From assembly GCA_030609125.1 (NCBI GenBank), contig JAUWCW010000110.1:1-6674 (forward strand): a stretch of DNA of 6,674 nucleotides, read 5' to 3'. A model generated the notes under the pieces. It did not search any database. It saw only the letters and a program-made list of their open reading frames with translations, and was not told the origin of the DNA. How positions within the stretch are numbered: position 1 is the stretch's first letter; each line of letters opens with the position of its first letter. Below, one piece after another: positions 1 through 6,137 of this stretch. A program made the translations under genes and the position numbers. The DNA comes from JAUWCW01 sp030609125 [NCBI: Candidatus Rokuibacteriota bacterium] (GTDB taxonomy: Bacteria > JAUVQV01).

Positions 1-179
1 GAGAGGCGGCCCCACTCCTTGATGTCGCCCTCGATCTCCTCGCGGTCTTTCGTGCGGAAGGATTTTTTCCTGTAGGCGCCGCAGAAGGAGCAGCTGTTGG
101 CGGAGCAGCCGACGGTCACCTGGAGCAGAAAGCTCTCCGCCTCCGAAGGGGGGCGGATGACCGGTTCAACGAGTGGCAT
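1..179 (-). CDS. Radical SAM protein, N-terminal fragment (cut by window edge)
   Basis: The first 59 residues of a minus-strand gene that continues beyond position 1. Residues 19-33 include the segment LQVTVGCSANSCSFCGAY, with Cys25, Cys30 and Cys33 in a CX4CX2C arrangement. This is the [4Fe-4S] cluster motif of a COG1032-like radical SAM subgroup, whose members usually read GCSxNxCxFCGxYRxKxFR. The cluster would bind S-adenosylmethionine and generate the 5'-deoxyadenosyl radical. The substrate cannot be told from this fragment. The following KSFRTKDREEIEGDI fits the charged helix after the cluster loop. The start is the ATG at 179, preceded by AGGA only 2 nt away, a short spacing. It lies 21 nt after the stop of the 201-680 gene, so it is probably the last visible member of the pgm operon. 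The family call is firm from the motif; the specific function is unknown. Confidence 0.85.
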   Translation of the reverse strand, partial: MPLVEPVIRPPSEAESFLLQVTVGCSANSCSFCGAYRKKSFRTKDREEIEGDIKEWGRL

Positions 180-200
180 GTTCCTGCCGTGTGAATCGGG

Positions 201-680
201 TCAGGGTGTCATCCGCCTGTCGATGGCCTTGTTGATCTCGGCTGTCAGAGCCTCTCCCCGCAGGCCTTCGTTCACCCTGTCCCTTATGTAGTAGTTGATC
301 CTGCTCGCTTTCAGGCCCTCCCGGACTCCGCGCGACATCGTCTTTGTCACGGCGACGATCTCGGCTCCCCCGAAGTCCCTGTCGAGGAGCCACACCACCA
401 GCGCCTGGGCGTCGGCGACGGGAACACCCGCTGCCGTCATGTTCGGCAGCGAGGCCAGGACGTTTTTCGAGGCCGCCTCGGAGAAGCCTTCCGCCGCCGC
501 GACCTTTTCCTGGACGCTCTTTTTCGCCTTCTCGAATTCTTCGCCCCACGCCACCTGGTCCTTCGGGGGCATCCCGCGCCAGCCGGGGGGCCGGCCTCGC
601 ATCTGGCCCGACGCCGCGGCGCCTGTCGCAAGCACTATGGAGGCAACGAGCAGAATGTTCAACCTGACGAGACTCTTCAT
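201..680 (-). CDS. Small exported protein of unknown function, helix-rich
   Basis: A 159-residue protein I cannot assign to a named family. It has a clear signal peptide: basic MKSLVR, a hydrophobic core at about 8-20, and a likely Ala-rich cleavage near ATGAAASG (residues 18-25). The mature protein should therefore be periplasmic or secreted. After a short Gly/Pro/Arg stretch (27-40), the rest is predicted helical and charged. Units such as AGVPVADAQALVVWLL (84-99) and VNEGLRGEALTAEINKAI (136-153) resemble the helix-turn-helix 'EGlxKGvpxexI' pattern seen in some secreted deltaproteobacterial proteins; that likeness is from memory. There are no cysteines or recognisable catalytic residues. 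The start ATG at 680 overlaps the aminotransferase stop (ATGA) and is preceded by an AGGGGGTG Shine-Dalgarno-like run about 5 nt away. The radical SAM gene begins 21 nt downstream. The gene is real on the basis of coupling, ribosome binding site and signal peptide. Confidence 0.82.
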   Translation of the reverse strand: MKSLVRLNILLVASIVLATGAAASGQMRGRPPGWRGMPPKDQVAWGEEFEKAKKSVQEKVAAAEGFSEAASKNVLASLPNMTAAGVPVADAQALVVWLLDRDFGGAEIVAVTKTMSRGVREGLKASRINYYIRDRVNEGLRGEALTAEINKAIDRRMTP

Positions 681-1846
681 GGCTTCACCCCCTGTCTTTC
701 TTCGAGATACAACTTCAACCTCTCCATGGCTTCCGAAATATTATCACTGGAATTGGCATAGGAAAAGCGCAGGTACCCCTCGGCGTTGCTGCCGAAGTCC
801 ACGCCGGGCGTGACGGCGACCCCCGCCTTTTCGAGGATATCGAAGGCGAGGCGGGTCGAATCCCCGTCGATGTGCCGGGCGTTGGCGAGGACGTAGAAGG
901 CCCCGGTGGGCTCCACGGTGATTCCCAGGCCGAGCTCGCGCAGCCGCCGGATCATGAAGCGGCGGCGCTCGTCGTAGATCGAGACCATCTTCGCCACGTC
1001 CGGGCCGGCCTCCCGCAGAGCCGCCACGCCGGCGTACTGGGCGGCCGAGCCGGCGGAGATGAAGAAATTCTGCTGGAGCTTCTGTATGGGCCGGACGAAC
1101 TTCTCCGGGGCGATGACGTAGCCGAGGCGCCAGCCCGTCATGGCGTACTTCTTGGAGAAGCCGTTGAGAACGAAGGCGTTGTCGGTGAACTCCAGGATCG
1201 AGTGGGCCTTCCCTTCGTAGGTGAGGCCGTGGTAGATCTCGTCGGAGATGACGCATGGGCCCAGCGCGGCGATGGCCGCCATCCGCTCTTTCGAGAGGAT
1301 GTTGCCCGTCGGGTTCGAGGGGGAGTTGATGAAGATGCCGTGCGTTTTCGGGGTGATGCGCTCCTTTATCTCCTCCGGCCGGAATTGGAAGCCGTCCTCC
1401 TCGCGCACCTTCACGTAAATGGGCCGTCCCCCGAGAAAGTCGACGAAGCTCGGGTGGCAGGCGTAATGGGGGTCCGAGATGACGATCTCGTCTCCGGTGT
1501 CGAGGAGGGCCGCGAAGAGCAGGAACATCGCCGGCGAGGTGCCGGAGGTGACGACGATTCTCTCCGGCGTGACGTCCACACCGTACTCCCTGTGGTAGTC
1601 CTCGCAGATCGCCTCGCGCAGCTCCAGGTGCCCCAGGCTGTGAGAGTATTTCGTCTTGCCCTCCCGGATGGCCCGGATTCCCGCCTCCCGGATGCAGTCG
1701 GGCGTCTCGAAGTCCGGCTCGCCCACCTCGAGGTGGATGATTGTGCGTCCCTCGCGCTCCATGGCCTGGGCGCGCTCCAGGATCTCCATGACCATGAAGG
1801 GGGGTATGCGCTCGGCGCGCGGAGATATGGGGCACTGGTCGTTCAT
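677..1846 (-). CDS. PLP-dependent class I/II aminotransferase (aspartate aminotransferase family)
   Basis: A 389-residue fold-type I aminotransferase that transfers an amino group between an amino acid and a 2-oxo acid in the cytoplasm. The family landmarks are in order: VGEPDFETPD (41-50); TSGTS (100-104) of the cofactor phosphate site; NSPSNPTG (174-181) with the conserved Asn178; SDEIYHGL (201-208) with Asp202, which pairs with the pyridine nitrogen, and Tyr205; GFSKKYAMTGWRLGY (229-243) with the probable Schiff-base Lys232 and phosphate-binding Arg240; and YLRFSYA (358-364) with Arg360 for the substrate carboxylate. Length is normal for the family. The amino-acid preference (aspartate, aromatic, alanine or other) cannot be settled here. 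The start ATG at 1846 overlaps the GNAT stop (ATGA), with GGAG 4 nt upstream. The frame stays open to 2407, but that extension lies inside the GNAT gene and has no family resemblance. Its stop overlaps the start of the next gene. Confidence 0.95.
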   Translation of the reverse strand: MNDQCPISPRAERIPPFMVMEILERAQAMEREGRTIIHLEVGEPDFETPDCIREAGIRAIREGKTKYSHSLGHLELREAICEDYHREYGVDVTPERIVVTSGTSPAMFLLFAALLDTGDEIVISDPHYACHPSFVDFLGGRPIYVKVREEDGFQFRPEEIKERITPKTHGIFINSPSNPTGNILSKERMAAIAALGPCVISDEIYHGLTYEGKAHSILEFTDNAFVLNGFSKKYAMTGWRLGYVIAPEKFVRPIQKLQQNFFISAGSAAQYAGVAALREAGPDVAKMVSIYDERRRFMIRRLRELGLGITVEPTGAFYVLANARHIDGDSTRLAFDILEKAGVAVTPGVDFGSNAEGYLRFSYANSSDNISEAMERLKLYLEERQGVKP

Positions 1847-2667
1847 TCCGCTCCGCCACTCTCCCAGAGGTAGCACCATTGGCGCCCGTACTCCCTGAAG
1901 CCGAGACGGCGGTACATGCCGGCCGCCTCGAGGGTCGAGAAGAGCGCACCCACCCGGTACCCGGACGTGCGGGCCGCCCTGAGGATTGTCACGGTGAGGG
2001 CCGATCCGATCCCCTTGCGGCGGTATTCCTTCCCGGTGATGAGGCTCTCCACCCCGGCGAGCACCGGACCGTTGAAGAGGGAAGCGGAGGCCACCGGCTC
2101 CCCCCCGAGAAAGGCGAGGTAGCGGCGCAGGGAACTCGGGGGGCCGAAACCGATGGAGCTGTGCATCTCCGTCCACGGCGTCACGGCTGTCGACGGCAGA
2201 TCCATGGCCGCCGCCGTGAACTTCAGCCACTTTCTGAAGGCGGAAACATCGACGACTTCTTCCACGGCGAGTCCCGCCGGGGCCGGGATGTGCTCCGGGA
2301 GGGCCTGCAGGTCGGCCGCCATGGCCGGCGCGATGAAAGCCGTCTTCAGCCCGTGGGCGGTGAGGTGGCTGCCCAGGTCGGCGGGGCGGCTGGAGCGCCC
2401 GACCCACCAGTAGGCTTGGACGTTTCGCTCCCTGTAGGGGAGCAGGGCGCGGTCGATGGATTCCTCCACGGCGGCGGGATCGAACGTGGCGCGGACGATG
2501 TTGTTGAATATGGGCGATCGAACGCCGGCGATTGTCCAGATGCGGTCGCTGTCGACGCGAAACTCCAGCCCCGGCCAGCGTGCCCAGGCGCGGAATTGCT
2601 CCACGGCGTTCTTCTCGACGGCGAAGGCCAGGGAGTCGTAGGAAAGATCCGGCGGGTTCTCCGGCAT
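1843..2667 (-). CDS. GNAT-family N-acetyltransferase with N-terminal extension
   Basis: A 274-residue acyltransferase (275 if the in-frame GTG at 2670 is used). Numbered from that GTG, the C-terminal GNAT domain spans about 133-266. Motif A is EYRRKGIGSALT (215-226), whose R-x-x-G-x-G loop binds the acetyl-CoA pyrophosphate. Motif B is TLEAAGMYRRLGF (246-258). The N-terminal half (about 10-125) contains the segments PIFNNIVRATFD and AYWWVGRSSRPADLG, characteristic of a GNAT subgroup whose N-terminal half is probably a degenerate second GNAT domain. The acceptor substrate is unknown. The ATG at 2667 shares one base with the pgm stop (TGATG) and lies about 7 nt after a GGGGGTG run, better placed than the GTG; I therefore prefer ATG, though GTG (a 4-nt overlap) is possible. 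The 3' end overlaps the aminotransferase start. The gene sits second in the operon; nothing in the sequence says whether it modifies a sugar, an amine or a protein. Confidence 0.88.
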   Translation of the reverse strand: MPENPPDLSYDSLAFAVEKNAVEQFRAWARWPGLEFRVDSDRIWTIAGVRSPIFNNIVRATFDPAAVEESIDRALLPYRERNVQAYWWVGRSSRPADLGSHLTAHGLKTAFIAPAMAADLQALPEHIPAPAGLAVEEVVDVSAFRKWLKFTAAAMDLPSTAVTPWTEMHSSIGFGPPSSLRRYLAFLGGEPVASASLFNGPVLAGVESLITGKEYRRKGIGSALTVTILRAARTSGYRVGALFSTLEAAGMYRRLGFREYGRQWCYLWESGGAE

Positions 2668-4322
2668 CACGACACCCCCGCGGATTTGAAAGCCCCGCTC
2701 ACGATTGCCCGGGCCTCCTCCTGGATCTGCCGGAGGTGCCCCTCGCCGCGGAAGCTTTCGGCGTAAATCTTGTATATTTCCTCCGTCCCCGACGGGCGGG
2801 CGGCAAACCAGCCGCTGCGGGTTGTGATCTTGAGGCCGCCGATGGCAGCGTCGTTTCCCGGGGCGCGGGTGAGCACGGCGGTTATGGGGTCGCCGGCCAG
2901 GTCGCCGGCGGGGATCGCCTCGGGGGAGAGGTTCTTCAGCACCGCCTTCTGTTCGGCCGTGGCCGGCGCGTCGAGACGCTCGTAGACGGGCTGCCCGAGC
3001 CGCTCTTCAAGCTCACGGTAGATATCGCCGGGGTCGCGGCCGGTGACGGCGGTTATCTCTGCGGCGAGAAGTCCCAGGATGAGGCCGTCCTTGTCCGTGG
3101 TCCAGACCGATCCGTCTCTCCTGAGAAAGGAGGCCCCCGCGCTCTCCTCCCCGGCGAAGCCGAGGCTCCCGTCGAGGAGGCCGTCGACGAACCACTTGAA
3201 GCCGACCGGAACCTCCACCAGGGGGCGGCCGAGGTCGTCCGCCACCCGGTCGATGATCGCGCTGGAGACGAGGGTTTTGCCGACGGCCGTCCCGGCGGGC
3301 CACTCCGGACGGTTCCGAAAGAGGTGGCTGATCGCCACCGCCAGGTAGTGGTTCGGGTTCATGAGGCCCGAGCGGCGGGTGACGATGCCGTGGCGGTCGG
3401 CGTCGGGATCGGTCCCGAAGGCGACGTCGAACTTTTCGCGGAGGCCGATGAGCCTGGCCATGGCCGAAGGGGAGGAGCAGTCCATGCGTATCTTCCCGTC
3501 CCGGTCGACGGTCATGAAGCTGAAAGTGGGGTCGACGGCGTCGTTCACGACTTTCAGGTCGAGTCCGTAGTGCCCGGCAATGGGTTCCCAGAAGGCCACG
3601 GAGGCGCCTCCCATGGGATCGACGCCGATGCTGACACCGGCGCCCGCCACGGCCTCCAGGTCCACCACGTTGATCAGGTCGCGGACGTAGGGGCCGATGA
3701 AGTCGTGCTCCCGGGTGGTGCCTGCCTTGAGGGCACGCTCGAAGGGAACGCGCCGGACCTCCTTCAGGCCCCCGTCAAGGATCTCGTTGGCCCGCGTCTC
3801 TATGGTCCGGGTGGTGCCGGTGTCGGCGGGACCGCCTGAGGGCGGGTTGTACTTGAAGCCGCCGTCTTCGGGGGGATTGTGGGACGGTGTGATGACCACG
3901 CCGTCGGCCAGGCCCGATTTGCGGCCGCGATTGTACGTCAGGATGGCGTGGGAAACGACAGGGGTCGGCGTGTAGCCCCGCCCCTGCTGCACGAGCAGTT
4001 CCGTCCCGTTGGCGGCGAGGACCTCCACGGCGGAGACGAAGGCCGGTTCGGAGAGAGCGTGGGTGTCGACGCCGAGAAAGAGGGGGCCGCTGAAGCCGCT
4101 GTTTTTTTTCAGCTCCGCCACGGCCTGGCTGACGGCCAGGATGTGGGCCTCGTTGAAGGACCCGCGCAGGGAAGAGCCCCGGTGCCCCGATGTGCCGAAG
4201 GAGACGCGCTGGGTACTGTCCTCCGGGTTCGGCCGGTGCGTGTAGTAGGCGGAGACCAGCCGGGGGATATTGACCAGCAGCGAAGGCGGCGCCGGTTTTC
4301 CGGCCAGTTCATGATTCCCCAT
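2667..4322 (-). CDS. pgm: Phosphoglucomutase, alpha-D-glucose phosphate-specific
   Basis: A 551-residue enzyme interconverting glucose 1-phosphate and glucose 6-phosphate in the cytoplasm. It links glycolysis to UDP-glucose, glycogen and cell-surface polysaccharide synthesis. All four alpha-D-phosphohexomutase signatures are intact. FGTSGHRGS (42-50) lies in the N-terminal domain. [15 protein letters not shown] (145-159) holds Ser147, the serine that carries the catalytic phosphate. TDPDADRHG (304-312) holds Asp305, Asp307 and Asp309, which bind Mg2+. GEESAGAS (391-398) is the sugar-specificity loop, and [15 protein letters not shown] (509-523) is the phosphate-binding domain 4 loop. The N-terminus ([21 protein letters not shown]) and the length match the bacterial Pgm type rather than phosphomannomutase/phosphoglucosamine mutase. 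The start ATG at 4322 has GAGG 6 nt upstream. It is first in a coupled gene run and begins directly after an intrinsic terminator. No key residue is missing. Confidence 0.97.
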   Translation of the reverse strand: MGNHELAGKPAPPSLLVNIPRLVSAYYTHRPNPEDSTQRVSFGTSGHRGSSLRGSFNEAHILAVSQAVAELKKNSGFSGPLFLGVDTHALSEPAFVSAVEVLAANGTELLVQQGRGYTPTPVVSHAILTYNRGRKSGLADGVVITPSHNPPEDGGFKYNPPSGGPADTGTTRTIETRANEILDGGLKEVRRVPFERALKAGTTREHDFIGPYVRDLINVVDLEAVAGAGVSIGVDPMGGASVAFWEPIAGHYGLDLKVVNDAVDPTFSFMTVDRDGKIRMDCSSPSAMARLIGLREKFDVAFGTDPDADRHGIVTRRSGLMNPNHYLAVAISHLFRNRPEWPAGTAVGKTLVSSAIIDRVADDLGRPLVEVPVGFKWFVDGLLDGSLGFAGEESAGASFLRRDGSVWTTDKDGLILGLLAAEITAVTGRDPGDIYRELEERLGQPVYERLDAPATAEQKAVLKNLSPEAIPAGDLAGDPITAVLTRAPGNDAAIGGLKITTRSGWFAARPSGTEEIYKIYAESFRGEGHLRQIQEEARAIVSGAFKSAGVS

Positions 4323-4333
4323 CAGGTGCCTCG

Positions 4334-4367
4334 AAAGAAAACATCCGGAGCCTCCCGGCCCCGGATG
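4334..4367 (-). terminator. Intrinsic (Rho-independent) terminator after the DUF2092/DUF6515 unit
   Basis: On the minus strand, arms CATCCGGGGCC and GGCTCCGGATG can form an 11-bp stem (10 Watson-Crick pairs and one G-U) closed by a GGGA loop of the GNRA type. The stem is followed at once by TTTTCTTT. The hairpin occupies 4342-4367 and the T-tract 4334-4341. It lies about 27 nt after the stop of the gene ending at 4395, the usual place for a terminator. The T-tract ends just before the GAGG ribosome binding site of pgm. Confidence 0.9.
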
Positions 4368-4394
4368 CCCTTTCCGTTCAATAGACCGGGGCTG

Positions 4395-5153
4395 TCAGCT
4401 CTTGACGACCTGGTAAATGATGTTGTCCTGAAGGTAGGCGGGCTCATAGGTGATATCGCCGAACGTGTAGTTGACGGACTCGCCGACCTCGACCTCGGTG
4501 TAGCCGTCCGGGACGTAGCCGACGATCGTGCCCGGGGGAGGGGCGACGACCTTGTACTTGTCCCCCTCCCTGGTGAAGAACGTCCCGAAGTAGTACACGT
4601 AGGTGTCGGCATCGTCGTTGTAGACCGCCGCCCCGATCTGCTCGGGAAGGGTGTCGACCACGGCGCCCACCGGGGCGGGGACGACGATGTAGTTGTTGGG
4701 TATCTGGCGGTAGAACATCCCGCTGAAGTAGTGGTAGGTCGTGTCGCCCACCTTGAGCTCGACCGCGGCGCCCGGAAGCGTTGAGGTGGTCGATCCGGGC
4801 TTGCGGTAGAAGGCGTCGCGGGGCGCACGGCTGGCGGCCTTGGCGGCCTCCCGGATCGCCTCCTGGGAGGCGAGGTAGTCCGTCTGAAACGCTTCCTTCT
4901 TCTTTTCGAGCTCCTCGCGGTTCTTCTGCCGCTGGCCCTCGCGGCGCGCTTCTTCCGCCGCCGACTGGGCCTGGCCTTGCATGTAGCGGGCGCTACCGGA
5001 GCCGTAGCCGTAGCCGCCGCGGCTGTAGCCGTAGCTGCGGCCGGATGTCCACGCTTTCGCCGCCGGGGGGGCGATCATGGACGCGGCCAGCGCGGCGCAG
5101 CAGGAAACAACCAGAATGGATTGTGTCAAAGAACGCTTGGAGTATCTCATCAT
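4395..5153 (-). CDS. Exported DUF6515-like repeat protein
   Basis: A 252-residue protein with a signal peptide: MMRYSKRS, a hydrophobic core at about 11-28, and a probable cleavage after AAKA (31-34). A VVSC sequence ending at Cys18 also fits a loose lipobox, so a lipoprotein form is possible. The mature part has three zones. The first is a Gly/Tyr/Ser/Arg low-complexity segment (36-57, GYSRGGYGYGSGSAR). The second is a charged, probably coiled-coil helix (60-110). The third is a C-terminal beta-rich region with two clear repeats, YHYFSGMFYRQIPNNYIVVPAP (140-161) and YVYYFGTFFTREGDKYKVVAPP (186-207), each followed by a P-x-G-x-x-V segment, then a partial third (228-250). The Y-x-x-x-G-x-F/Y...Y-x-V-V-P-P pattern matches what I recall of DUF6515; the function is unknown. 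The start at 5153 is favoured by AGGAG 5 nt upstream; an ATG at 5186 adds 11 residues and touches the preceding stop. Confidence 0.85.
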   Translation of the reverse strand: MMRYSKRSLTQSILVVSCCAALAASMIAPPAAKAWTSGRSYGYSRGGYGYGSGSARYMQGQAQSAAEEARREGQRQKNREELEKKKEAFQTDYLASQEAIREAAKAASRAPRDAFYRKPGSTTSTLPGAAVELKVGDTTYHYFSGMFYRQIPNNYIVVPAPVGAVVDTLPEQIGAAVYNDDADTYVYYFGTFFTREGDKYKVVAPPPGTIVGYVPDGYTEVEVGESVNYTFGDITYEPAYLQDNIIYQVVKS

Positions 5154-5158
5154 CAACG

Positions 5159-5163
5159 CTCCT
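5159..5163 (-). promoter_or_regulatory. Ribosome binding site deciding the start of the DUF6515-like gene
   Basis: AGGAG lies 5 nt upstream of the ATG at 5153 and 8 nt upstream of a second ATG at 5150. It lies inside the extra reading frame that would be used if translation began at the ATG at 5186, so it argues for the downstream ATG pair as the main start. Confidence 0.7.
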
Positions 5164-5185
5164 GTATGAGAGTTGTCCCTGGCCA

Positions 5186-5941
5186 TCACTTGCTCACCGG
5201 GAGAAATTCGATTTTGTCGGCACCCGTGGGCGGGGAGAAGGCGAAGAGAAGATCGGAGAGCCGGGGGGAGAAGTCCCAATCCGAAAAGATCGCGGTGAAC
5301 TGGGGGTTGCCGGGGACGTTCTTGTACGTGAGGACCACCTTCCTGATAACCAGCTGCTTGCCCTCGTGGATCCACACCTGGGCATCGACGTCTTCCTGGA
5401 TCATGATGATGTGGTGGGTGGGCTGGCCGTTGACGAGGTGTTCACCGGCGTAGATAACGACGAAAGCGCCGTCCATCCACCGCTTGTAAGGATCACTGTA
5501 ATAGAGCGAAGAGAGAGGGAGGGAGACGCCGAGCTTCTCCTGCAGCTTGTCCATGGTGGTGTCGAGCTTGGAAGGGGCGGGCCACTGGGCGTAGAGGTTG
5601 AGGTTCTTGTTGAGCATGGTGAAGGTCTTGCCGTCGTACCAGGAGCTCGAGTTACGCAGGTCGCCGCTGAAGAGGGACCGCGCCTTGTTGGGCCGCTTAA
5701 CTCCGGCCTTCAGGGAGCCCGAGTACTGGATCATGGGGCCCGAAGGGAGGATGTCGTCGATGGTGATATCGGCGTGAAAGACGAACGCCTTGGCCTCCTT
5801 CAGATAGTCCGCCGTCGCCTTCAGGATCTGGTCGGCCCGGGGATCGATCGCCGGTGCATCGGCGGCGAGCACGGGAGCGGTGAAAAGCATGACGGCAGCG
5901 AGGTGGAGCATGATGAGAGTGAAACGTTTTCGAGATGACAT
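5186..5941 (-). CDS. Exported DUF2092-like periplasmic protein
   Basis: A 251-residue protein with a textbook signal peptide: MSSRKR, a hydrophobic core at about 7-24, and cleavage after PVLA-A near residue 27. It therefore acts outside the cytoplasm. The mature sequence begins with DPRADQILKATADYLKEAK (33-51). It then alternates beta strands including KRPNKARSLFSGD (82-94), SSWYDGKTFTMLN (99-111) and WIHEGKQLVIRKVVLTY (190-206), and ends with FAFSPPTGADKIEFLP (233-248). This order (helix, 'RP...' strand, 'YDGKT' turn, late F-x-P-P-x-G-A motif) fits DUF2092, predicted periplasmic proteins with a LolA-like fold that may bind lipid or another hydrophobic ligand. The fold and ligand are inference. 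AAGGAG 6 nt upstream fixes the start at 5941. A longer open frame to 6025 would begin upstream of the mapped promoter -10 and is not credible. The stop overlaps an ATG of the next gene (TGATG). Confidence 0.87.
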   Translation of the reverse strand: MSSRKRFTLIMLHLAAVMLFTAPVLAADAPAIDPRADQILKATADYLKEAKAFVFHADITIDDILPSGPMIQYSGSLKAGVKRPNKARSLFSGDLRNSSSWYDGKTFTMLNKNLNLYAQWPAPSKLDTTMDKLQEKLGVSLPLSSLYYSDPYKRWMDGAFVVIYAGEHLVNGQPTHHIIMIQEDVDAQVWIHEGKQLVIRKVVLTYKNVPGNPQFTAIFSDWDFSPRLSDLLFAFSPPTGADKIEFLPVSK

Positions 5942-5947
5942 GGCTTT

Positions 5948-5953
5948 CTCCTT
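5948..5953 (-). promoter_or_regulatory. Ribosome binding site of the DUF2092-like gene
   Basis: AAGGAG with a 6-nt spacer to the ATG at 5941. It chooses this start over upstream in-frame codons. Confidence 0.8.
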
Positions 5954-5996
5954 ATACCACTGACGGGGATCGTCACCTTCCGATATCCAATGTATT

Positions 5997-6025
5997 TTTA
6001 TAGCGAGCCTTGAATTCAATGTCAA
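5997..6025 (-). promoter_or_regulatory. Sigma70-type promoter for the DUF2092/DUF6515 unit
   Basis: On the minus strand a perfect -35 TTGACA (6025-6020), a 17-nt spacer, and a -10 TATAAA (6002-5997; five of six consensus bases). The expected transcription start is near 5990, giving a leader of about 50 nt before the ATG at 5941. The spacer contains the perfect 10-bp palindrome TTGAATTCAA (6010-6019), a possible operator next to the -35. No regulator is encoded in the window. Confidence 0.85.
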
Positions 6026-6075
6026 CCCGCATTACGGCAGTCGAAACCTTACCGCCCGAAGGGGAAAAAGCAGTC

Positions 6076-6103
6076 TTGACAGGTGAGGGCGACAGGGGAT
6101 AAA
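6076..6103 (+). promoter_or_regulatory. Sigma70-type promoter for the 6138 gene
   Basis: A perfect -35 TTGACA (6076-6081), a 16-nt spacer, and GATAAA (6098-6103; four of six consensus bases) as -10. Transcription would start near 6110, giving a leader of about 28 nt. It points away from the minus-strand promoter; the two -35 boxes are 50 bp apart, leaving room for a shared regulatory site. Confidence 0.6.
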
Positions 6104-6123
6104 TGGACCCTGGGCCTATCATC

Positions 6124-6129
6124 AGGAGG
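6124..6129 (+). promoter_or_regulatory. Ribosome binding site of the 6138 gene
   Basis: AGGAGG, a full-consensus Shine-Dalgarno sequence, 8 nt before the ATG at 6138. It is the main non-homology evidence that this plus-strand frame is a real gene and fixes its start. Confidence 0.85.
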
Positions 6130-6137
6130 GAACGACT

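Noticed and set aside
872-1873. Long plus-strand open frame opposite the aminotransferase (333 codons)
   Set aside because: Shadow of a GC-rich gene: Gly/Val/Asp/Arg-rich translation with no motif, opposite a gene with all family landmarks.
677-2407. A 576-residue open frame that would extend the aminotransferase N-terminus by about 187 residues
   Set aside because: The extra part lies in another frame of the GNAT gene, is low-complexity Arg/Gly/Pro, and the family start with ATGA overlap is at 1846.
2532-3839. Long plus-strand open frame opposite pgm (435 codons)
   Set aside because: Same cause: antisense to an intact pgm, compositionally biased translation, no family signature.
3879-4784. 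Plus-strand open frame spanning the pgm 5' end and the DUF6515-like gene (301 codons)
   Set aside because: It runs across two real minus-strand genes and a terminator and shows no recognisable domain.
4990-5042. Short imperfect DNA repeats (units like GCCGTA)
   Set aside because: They simply encode the Gly/Tyr-rich linker of the DUF6515-like protein; not a separate element.
4781-5938. Plus-strand open frame opposite the two exported-protein genes (385 codons)
   Set aside because: Antisense shadow; it crosses both genes, and its translation is biased without a domain.
5961-5975. Inverted repeat TGACG/CGTCA in the leader of the DUF2092-like gene as a riboswitch or terminator
   Set aside because: Only 5 bp arms, no T-tract and no known aptamer; kept only as a minor note under the divergent region.
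5186-6025. Longer DUF2092-like start at 6025
   Set aside because: That ATG falls in the -35 box of the gene's own promoter, upstream of the expected transcript, and the extension would bury the signal peptide.
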